Source: Kitagawia praeruptora
Lineage: Eukaryota > Streptophyta > Magnoliopsida > Apiales > Apiaceae
Reading direction: 5' to 3'
Assembly: GCA_037693485.1 (NCBI GenBank)
Contig: CM075346.1
Span: 52,746,001-52,810,000 of the forward strand
Length of the DNA stretch: 64,000 nt
This document shows positions 55,644-64,000 of the stretch, piece after piece. The notes under the pieces are model-generated. The model saw nothing but the letters and a program-made list of their open reading frames with translations, ran no database searches and had not been told where the DNA came from. The translations under genes were made by a program, and so were the position numbers. Each line of letters opens with the position of its first letter. Position 1 is the first letter of the stretch.

Positions 55644-58600
55644 TGTAAGAACCCAATTTTTTGGTAGAATTAAAACTTTTTATTAAGTGTTGAGAAAAGA
55701 AGGAACAATGATTCCGACTCCAAGGTAGTAACAGTTCTAATGAATGAGTGTTGAATGGATATAGATTCCAAGGTTTATATGTTAGGAAGAATGCAACGGG
55801 TTGACAACCTAGATTAGAATAATCTATCTCCTAGCAAGATAAGATATGGAAATTCCAAGTAGAGGAAATATTCTCATGTCATCCAAATCGATATCTAAGA
55901 TAAGTTAAGTAACTCCGTAAAAGGATTAAGGAACGTTCGGGAAAACGCGAGAACATTTTTCTGATTATAAGGATTAAATAGGGAATCAGTAATGAATAGT
56001 GTTTTCGGTGAAAATTGGAATATTATTAGACGACACTATATAGAAGTATCCAGAACAGATTTCTGATTTCGAATCGATGATCAGTGGACGAAATAAGTGT
56101 ATGTAAACGATATCAGATTCAGAAAAACAGCACTTTTATTTTCTCCGAGAATTCCCTGGTCATTGTAAGGCCGAAGGATTTATTAAAAATATTTAAGGAT
56201 TTAATAAAAAGACTTGAGGAATTTAAATTCAAGGATTATAAAGGAGGATTGAGAATGGTAGTATATTTATTAAGGCGGTTTCCGGTAAAACCCTAATTAG
56301 AAATCTTTGAGATATTTTTTCGAACGATCAATTAAATTGAGCAATAACCGGACAAAGAAACAAGTAGAGAGTCAAGGTGCATGTGCAAGTGGATATGGCC
56401 AAGTAACCAAGCTAGTTACAATGTTAACTCGTAACATTAGAAGCCAACCAAATGCTTAGTTTACATTACATCATCCAACCACAAAAATGCAACACATGGC
56501 CACTTGAATTACATCATGGATGACCAAAGCACTTTATTAAAGTAGCTTTATACAAGATATTATTCACAATAATTCAGATTGTGCAAGATGAGATCAAGAA
56601 GCAAGCAAAAACACAAACTCTCCCAAAACTGCTCAGCAGGAGGAACCATCAAAGAAAAATCCATAACTCCATTTCCAACCATGATAAAATCACCAACTTT
56701 TAACCACAACCTCTCCACTCCATGGAAAATATTCTCTCAAAATTTCATGGCATTCTAATGAGTGTAGCCTAGTCAAATATCCTCCCCAAGTGAAGAAACC
56801 AAACTGTCCAGGATCTTGACAGTTTCTGTCCAGCGGAAAAAGAGGGCCCAAAACCCGAGCTAGGAAGCTTCAAATCTGATGAGCTAGGACTCAAAACAAA
56901 GCTTATGGAGAGGCCTTGATGTGGTAAAAAATTTGAGAACCAAACTCCTATTTTTCGATTTGTTATGAATTTTACAAGATTGATGATGAATTGTAAATCT
57001 TAGAAACTAACTTTGAGTTCTTGTTTTCTTTGGATGATCTAAGTTTTATTAAGGCCATACAAGGACTATATAAGGATTATTAGAGCTTGTATACACTCAA
57101 AGGAAGGTAATCATCTCTTGAAACCCTAGCTTTGACTTTAACTTTTGGTGGTTTTAGATGATATATGATGATGATGTTAGTACAAGCATGTTTATGAGAT
57201 TATGTAGTAGTTTTAGTAGTTATAAAACCATGATTCAAATTATGGATATGAGAGGTGTTCTTGGACTGTTAAGATGAGTATTATGTGTGCAAGATTGATG
57301 GTATGCCCGGTGTGGCTTGGTTGTATTGAAATAAATTTGGAAACGTCCGAATTATAGCCGTCGTAATGCCTGATTTTCGTTAGACCTTAAGAAACCGTGT
57401 TTGACAGTAGCTATAACTCACTGTCCAGTTTCATATTCTGCCATGGAAAGATATATTATGTTACAAGCTTCGTTTTGATATAAGGCTCATGTGAAATGGA
57501 CTTACGGTTTAAGAGTTATGGTCAAAACCGTAAAAGTGGTTCGAAACCGTAAAAGCAAGTTCGTAACTGAAATTGAACCTTCTTAAAATGAGTTATGCAG
57601 TGATTAATCATGGTAATTAATTACTAGAGATAAAAAGGAATGTGTGAGAGAAAACCACATGTCAAACGAATCGTTTTCCGATTTTATAAAAATGTTCGAA
57701 TCAAGGTTAAGCGCGAACGAACCCTTAAAAGTACACTTGGTTAAAACTTTGGTAAATCACTTAGAAAACGAGCGATAAAACTCGAGGTATAACCTTGGTT
57801 CGTAAATGACCGACCTTAGAACTTATACGACTTAAGTATATACCAAGTGTAAGTATGACGACGTGTCTTAGTAGCGAATGAATGACGGGTCATAGCGATA
57901 ATAAAGAGAGTTGCACTAAAGGGTGTCCAACGAGATAACTCGAAAATGTGTTTCAACTTAAGTTAAGTTATACTTAGCCTTTTAAAAAGTGTTAAGTGAT
58001 TGACCTCGGTTATTGTGACTATTTATAGATCACTGGATTGACACGAGGCACACTACCCCTACAGGATTACCAGGCAAGTTTCCAATACCTTGGAACTGTT
58101 GTTGTGATAATATATATAATTGTGGTTATACATATGCCATAGCATGCATGCTTGTTTTCAAAGTATATTGGAATACTTGTTCCCTGAATTAATATTGGCT
58201 TATAGACTAGATATGGATTATCAGTTATAAGCAGGATTGTGTTGCAAGGACCCTTAGTGAAGGGCGTATGATATTTATTCTTTAAATATGAGACCGGGAG
58301 TCGGTATTTTGTGTTATATAGATAGTCGTGGAAACCCGGAGGGATTCCAGCGACAGAGTAGTATTCATTTTGAGGAATGTTATTATTAAACATTATTTAT
58401 ATTTCCATAAAAGTATCAAATACTTGGAAATCTTTCGAGAAATGTTATTTGAGTATTATTTCAGTCGAGAAATATTAAATGAATATTATTTTTGAATATT
58501 CATTAGAGTTTGATTATTAATGAATAATTACTTTGATATTCATTGGGATTTTATTCACTAAATGAATATCACTTTCGGATATTCATTTAAGTTTTATGTA

Positions 58601-60641
58601 TTTGATAAATATTATTTTTAAAAGTATTCTTTGGAAGTTCTAATTACTCAAGGAATATTATTTCGAATATTAAGGTTTTGATTACTAAATGAATATCATT
58701 TGGATATTTATTTAGAATATTATTTGTTAAATGAATATTATTTGGATATTCATTTAGAACATTATTTGTTTAATGAATATCACTTGAATATTCATTTGGG
58801 ATTTATTTATTAAATAAATATTATTTTGAATATTTATTTAAGATTTTATGTACTTGATGAATATTATTTTAAAATATTCATTTGGGGTTTTGTTTACTTA
58901 AGGAATATTGCTTCGAATATTCCTTTAAAGTTTTGATTACGAAAAGAATATTATTTGGCTATTCATTTAGTATATTATTTATTAAATGAATATTAGTTTC
59001 AAATATTCATTTAAGGTTTGATTTATTTAGTGAATATTATTTTAAATATTTATTTGAGTCTATTTAATTAATGAATATTATATTGAATATTCATTTAAAG
59101 AAGAGAGTTATTTAGTGAATAATTCTATATATTTATTCGAGGATTACTTACGAGCAATATTATGATTTAATCATATTCCTTAATTATTATTGATTTAATA
59201 AATATTCTTGGAATATTTATTTAAATTCTTTTAAGTTCTTTTTATAATAATTCATATTATTCAAAGATTATCTTTCATCTTCAGATATGGTGTAAAATAT
59301 TTCGGAGTATTTTATGACTATTTTTATCAAGGGGAGGTTCCCAAAACTTTATTTCCATTTAAATCCATCTTATAAGAAGATTTAAATGCTCGCTCAACTT
59401 CCAAAAATATATAAGGGGACCTCACTTGAGTGATGTTATTTATTGGACTGCCCGGTCCTATACTTGCTAAACTATCTTTTCACTCACATCTTGATTTTTT
59501 CAAACATCGATATGAGTCTGTTTGGTTACCTCCTCAACGCTCGAGGGGTAAGATTGACGGAACAAGTTTATATCCATTAACAAGCATCAGCTTGGGAAAT
59601 ATTGGTGAAATTTTCCTTTCCAATTAGATACGACTACTTTGTGGAGTCCTATCAACAAGTACTATACTTGGGGAAAGGGGGACGAACTTTATGTTTCAGA
59701 GTTATGGATGTTATTCGAACTAGGAGACGCGTAAGTGGCCGAGTGGTGCCGGTCCAGCAATGGCCCAACCGTTGGCCGGGGGGTTCCAGAGGGCGGGCGA
59801 TCCGTCGGTGCTTCCTTCTACATGTAGAGAACAAATGATGGGGAGCATGACATGCGACTGATCATCGTAAATGTTGTGGCACCTGGCGCGGCAAGCTCCC
59901 GTATTAGTTCATCTTCCAAATCGGGAAATTTTCTGCAACATTACCATTGTTGGCAGGTTTGAAAAGTGCTTGAACTGGAATTGCAATATTCTTCCAGCAA
60001 GTTCCTCTATCATGAAAATTTGATAATATCTTGCTTATCTTTGCCATAGCAGATATTTCTTCGGAACAATTATATTTTAAGTTACCTTGTAACTACATCT
60101 CATACCTTATATTGGTAATACGATCGTTAATGCATGGCATATGATATCAAAGATATTTTGAACTGTTATATATTATTACTGTTCAGTTATATTCTTTTAG
60201 GTGGGCTATTGCTCACCCTTGCTTTATTTATCTATATCACAACAACAGCTAGATCAGATGGTCACGCAAGGCGCACTCAGCGTAAGCAGGTGATAGCCGT
60301 CAGAGGAATAACCGCTGAGATCATAGCTACCATTGCTGAAGAGGCAGCTACTGGTAGGCTAGTTGTTAGCATTTGAGTATCAAATGTAATTATTATATGG
60401 CATATGCAAATGGATGGAAAAGAGTATGTAAGGGTTAATTGTAATTCTTTGGGTTGTAAGAACTCAAACTTGTGATTAATAATATTGATGGTTACTCTGA
60501 TTTCATCTCTGGGACTATAACGGGTGTGATTTATGTTGTTGTTTTGGGTCACAAGGTTGTAATTTAGATTATGTTGGTTTTGTAGATGGATATTGAGACC
60601 GTAACGACCAGATCCCTGACCCCGGATCTGGGGGTGTTACA
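55644..60641 (+). repeat. 3' LTR of the Gypsy-derived element
   Basis: 4,998 bp, nearly identical to the 5' LTR. It contains the 75 bases missing from the 5' copy (after 57,087) and the same AT array and TATA-like box. Several small ORFs such as 56084-56296 and 60134-60376 recur at identical places in both LTRs but have no recognisable product. Confidence 0.95.
58385..59245. repeat. AT-rich inverted-unit array in the 3' LTR
   Basis: Second copy of the array described for the 5' LTR, with a few point differences. Confidence 0.8.
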
Positions 60642-60646
60642 CTTTT

Positions 60647-62293
60647 TGTGATGGCCATGGAAGTCTTTACAGCTTGTCTAAACAACTCTATTGATGGTTC
60701 TGATTTTAAATTCCATTGGCAAACAAAGCAAGTCAACCTGCACCATATTATCTTTGCTGATGACGTTTTCCTGTTCAGTCATGGTGATGAATCTTCAGTT
60801 GCTACTCTTATGGAGGGGGTTTCTATGTTCTCCAACTGTTCTAACCTGGTTCCTAGTATTGATAAGTCAGTTTGCTTTTTTGCGAATGTCAGAGAGAATG
60901 TAGTGGAGAATATCCTTCGGACTACTGGCTTTCAAAGAGGCTCCTTTCCTATCACGTACCTAGGGTTGCCTCTCATTACTGGTAAACTAAATAGCAGGGA
61001 CTGCTCATCCTTGGTGACCAAGCTTTGCAAGAAGGTGGAATCGTGGATGGTGAGATTTCACAATTTTACAGGCCGCTTGATGCTGATTAAAGCGATCATG
61101 GCTAGTATTGTTGGCTACTGGAGCATGTATATATTTCTTCCCAAGGCTATCTTAAAGAAGATCAACAGTTTGTTCTTTAAATTCCTTTGGGGAGGATTCT
61201 ATAAAGAATCGGGTAGGTGTCACTACAAAGTTGGCTGGGAAGATTGTTGCAAACCAAAAAGTGAGGGGGGGTTGGGGATTAAAAATCTCTTCGAATGGAA
61301 CCAGGCAGCTGTGTTACATCAGCTCTGGCGCCTGCTCCAACCCTCTGCTGACTCTCTTTGGATTTCTTGGTTTCATAAGGTGCTGATTCGTGATAAGGGT
61401 TTCTGGACTGCAAAGCTGCCGTACACGTGTAGTTGGATTGCAAGGAAAATTTTTAATGCTAGGCATCAGGCAATGAACTTTCTCAGCTTTGAAGTTGGAG
61501 CGAACTCTAATTTTCTTTTTTGGCATGATCCATGGGCAAATAAAAAGCCCCTGGCTCTTGTCTCTCCTTCTGTGATCTCCACGGCTGAATCATCTAGTAT
61601 GGTTAGTATTGGGACGTATCTTAGCAATGGGGTATGGCATCTCCCTCAATCAAATCACATGGATGTCATTGAAGTCAGGAACAGGGCTAGTATGGTTCAA
61701 CTCCATGACAGGGATTGCATCACTTGGGATGGACTCCAGCCAAAGCTTGTCAAACTAGCATCTATTTGGGCCTCTATTCGTGACTTGGGTCAATCTGCTG
61801 ATTGGAGCGAACTAGTGTGGAATTCTCTCAACATCCCAAAGTGCTCTTTTATTACTTGGTTTGCTGTGAAGAATAGGCTGCTCACTAAAGAGCGTATGGT
61901 CCTTTTTGGCATGAATGTTGATCCTGTGTGCACTCTTTGTGGAACAGCTGTTGAGTCAATTAGTCACCTGCTCACTGCTTGTCCTTTTTCCTCCCTAGTA
62001 ATGAGAGTCATTCCCTTTCCACTCCATGCGGATTGGGCTTACTAGCAGCGGGGTGATTTCTTTACATGTCCGCTTAATGCAAAGCTTAAGGCCATTGCTG
62101 GTACTTATCTGACGACATGTGTTTACAGTTTGTGGAAGGAGAGAAATTTCAGAAGCCATAATACTGGCCCAGGACATCCCTCTACCGTGCTCATTTCAAA
62201 TGTTAAAGCCATTGTGAAGGAAAAACTTTTTACGAGCTCTTCCTTTAAAAATTGGGCCCGCGAGGACCCAACCCTTGTACTTATGCTGTTTTA
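60647..62293 (+). pseudogene. LINE-2 reverse transcriptase C-terminal part and zf-RVT
   Basis: Resumes in the RT at MAMEVFTACLNNS right after the LTR element's target duplication. It shows the catalytic motif C as HIIFADDVFLFSHGD, then TYLGLPLITGKLNSRD and FLWGGFYKESGRCHYKVGWE, and a zf-RVT domain (CSFITWFAVKNRLLTKERM, CTLCGTAVESISHLLTACPF). A TAG at 62043 sits where LINE-1 has Trp (ARWQQGDFF). Sequence similarity continues beyond it to about 62,293 (VYSLWKERN), so the stop truncates the last ~80 residues. Otherwise this part is much better preserved than LINE-1. Confidence 0.88.
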
Positions 62294-62494
62294 GTTCAAT
62301 TGCTTGTTGTTGTTACTTTCAGGTCATATGGACCATGGTTGGTTGATCTAGTTTATCTAGTTTTATCGTTTGTTTTACATGTTGTTCTGTTAGGCAGATG
62401 CATTATTTATCGCGGGGTATGCCCCTAGAGATGTAATCTTTTTCCTTCGGTATAAAATTTAATTAGCAAAAAAAAAAAAGAAATAACGTATATT

Positions 62495-63185
62495 TTGGCT
62501 TAATTTGTGGGATTATGTTGTATCTAGGTTAATCGGTTGTTATAGAACATACACATATGTATATTATTTGTGGAATTTAACCCATACCCATATCTGCTGG
62601 ATAATCCATCGCCCGACCCATTAATCCAGATTTAGAGCGGAAATTCCTAAAATGCCCTTAATTTTAAAGAATATAAAGAAAAGAAGAGGGTAAATTGGTA
62701 ATATGAGGATATGTTTCAGTTGCACAAATCTATATAATCTTAATTCCTGAACACAAAGAATTTGGAAAAAGACATTTTCTATCCTTTCCAAATTTGAAAT
62801 TACACTACTCCCATGTCCTTTTTGGTAAATCTACTTAAAACATGGATTATCCAAATTTTAAATGGGTATGATCCAACTTTCTAAAATACAAAGAAGCCAG
62901 GTATTTTTTATAGGATCCACCAGGATCCACGAGACCCGATCCATATTTCTCAAATCCAATATATCAATACACGTACAATCATCATTCCATCTTTTTAGCC
63001 TTGACATGTTCTATTCTGTTATTTCTCAATCAGTTTTTCAAATTCAAAAATAATTGATGTAATCTCCATACACAATCTTCAATAATCTACCCATCACCGG
63101 ATCATGGACAAAGCAGATATGTTAAAATCAAAACCGTTATTGATATTGTTTTGTTGTTCACGTTGTTACCCGTGATTTACTGTCT
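62495..63185. other. Non-coding DNA right of LINE-2
   Basis: About 690 bases without clear features. It is the original continuation of the DNA left of 38,174. Confidence 0.4.
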
Positions 63186-64000
63186 ACCAGGTCGTAAGCG
63201 TGTACCTTTGGGGCCTATTTCTCCTTCTTCAACATAAAAGGGTATGATGTTTATATGTTCGCGATATTATGATGTTCACGACGTTGGGATTTTAAGATAT
63301 ATTGCTTTTGTTTTTCTTAATTTTTTTATATGTAGGACAAAGAAGACGGCCTTCAACAACCTCCTTCAAGGGCAGTAATGTTCAAGATGGTTCTAATAAT
63401 GAAAATAAGGATCCCAATACTCAGAGTTCCTGTAATCGACAAAGTGGTATTTTCTCATTGCAGTTTTTAATGTTCTTATATTTGCAATGACTGCCATATC
63501 TGGATTGAAACTTATTTCATTGTTTTCCAATCTACCAAACAGGATCACGACCTTTTGCTCATCGGAACAAGTTCTCTAACAATCCAACTCCGGCGAAAAA
63601 CTTTTCAAACGCTGTCAATATGTCTGGTAAGATATATTGTGCAATTCATATATGTGTACATATCTTTCAAATATGGCTGGTAAGATATATTGTGTAATTC
63701 ATAATATATTTGTTATTAATGTTTCTTTGGAAATTCCAATGTAGGCGGTAATAGTCAGGGTTATCTTACGCCATCAGAAAGGAGATTACAAAATGTCAAT
63801 TTGTCTGGTAAGATATTATGTTAATGTTATAGATAAATAGTGAACTGTTACATTATGTTTTTAAACATGACTATCTTCGCAGATATTGATCCATCCAGCA
63901 ATGTTCTGCCAACCAATAGGATGTCGACAGATATAGGTTTTGACAAAAATTTAGTTGTTAGTGTTCTCATTTTACTCTAAGAATGTTTTATTATTTGTAA
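63186..64000 (+). CDS. 5' exons of an unidentified gene (runs off window)
   Basis: Four successive exons with canonical sites, all phase 1 at both ends: 63336-63446 (QRRRPSTTSFKGSNVQDGSN), 63543-63626 (SRPFAHRNKFSNNPTPAKNF), 63745-63807 (GNSQGYLTPSERRLQNVNLS) and 63883-63936 (IDPSSNVLPTNRMSTDI). A possible earlier exon around 63,191 reads GRKRVPLGPISPSST but then meets a stop. The encoded chain is hydrophilic, Asn/Ser-rich and probably disordered, with repeated N-x-SG at exon ends. Basic, Asn-rich N termini spread over small exons are known to me from plant Helitron helicase genes, so this could be the start of another Helitron protein, but no conserved domain is inside the window. Confidence 0.4.

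Larger units (their letters stand above)
38785..60641 (+). mobile_element. Ty3/Gypsy-derived LTR element with ~5-kb LTRs (LARD-like)
   Basis: The element begins TGTAAGAACCC and ends GGTGTTACA, flanked by the 5-bp duplication CTTTT (38780-38784 and 60642-60646). LTRs are 4,923 and 4,998 bp and nearly identical. The interior (43708-55643) has an iMet PBS and a PPT but no intact ORF. Excluding the inserted CACTA it is about 5.7 kb with stop-riddled traces of Gypsy RT/RNase H. Long LTRs around a non-coding interior fit a LARD, a non-autonomous class mobilised by related Gypsy elements. Confidence 0.9.
38189..62479 (+). mobile_element. LINE-2: internally deleted L1-type LINE, split by an LTR element
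   Basis: Flanked by a perfect 15-bp target duplication GAAATAACGTATATT (38174-38188 and 62480-62494). Its 5' piece is 38189-38784 and its 3' piece 60647-62479, ending TTTAATTAGC plus A-run. It shares the 5' UTR (AGAGAGAAGCTC, CCTAGCTAGCC) and 3' end with LINE-1. The 5' UTR passes directly into the middle of the RT domain near 38,385, so ORF1, endonuclease and the N-terminal RT are missing. Confidence 0.92.

Noticed and set aside
56084..56296. Small ORFs conserved between the two long LTRs (also 39225-39437, 43200-43442, 60134-60376)
   Set aside because: Their conservation only reflects the near identity of the two LTRs; no recognisable domain, and similar short ORFs occur by chance.

Overview
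The window is plant nuclear DNA, almost certainly from a eudicot. Genes have short AT-rich GT-AG introns, and the transposons are typical plant types: Helitron, L1-type LINE, Ty1/Copia, Ty3/Gypsy, CACTA and MITEs. Nothing in the sequence fixes the species. No intact ordinary host gene is evident; the window is a repeat-dense region with fragments of host genes between transposons.

1-11,114: the 3' part of a large Helitron. In order it holds the C-terminal end of a PIF1-type helicase (+), an unidentified ORF (+), one or two B3-domain DNA-binding protein genes (-), a small basic/coiled-coil gene (-), an eight-exon RPA70-like single-strand DNA-binding gene (+), and a hairpin plus CTAG terminus. 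Helicase and RPA are known partners in plant Helitrons; the B3 genes look like cargo.

11,115-14,300: a cluster of MITEs and MITE remnants. 14,329-23,075: a patchwork of same-strand host-gene fragments (ubiquitin hydrolase-related, cyclic-nucleotide-gated channel, rubredoxin-like) ending in a hairpin-repeat array and a CACTA-like terminus. A full-length but dead LINE (LINE-1; 14,457-20,195) sits inside an intron of the ubiquitin hydrolase fragment. 23,076-26,540 is mostly non-coding.

26,541-37,652: a minus-strand Ty1/Copia element with two LTRs, PBS and PPT. It encodes gag, protease and integrase, lacks reverse transcriptase/RNase H, and carries a broken additional ORF region of about 4 kb.

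38,189-62,479: a three-level nest. LINE-2 (15-bp target duplication, large internal deletion) is split by a Ty3/Gypsy-derived element with about 5-kb LTRs (38,785-60,641; CTTTT duplication). That element's decayed, LARD-like interior is itself split by a CACTA transposon (48,339-54,603; TAA duplication) carrying TNP2-like and Transposase_24-like genes. The order of insertion follows directly from the nesting.

62,495-64,000: non-coding DNA followed by a run of small phase-1 exons of an unidentified gene that leaves the window.
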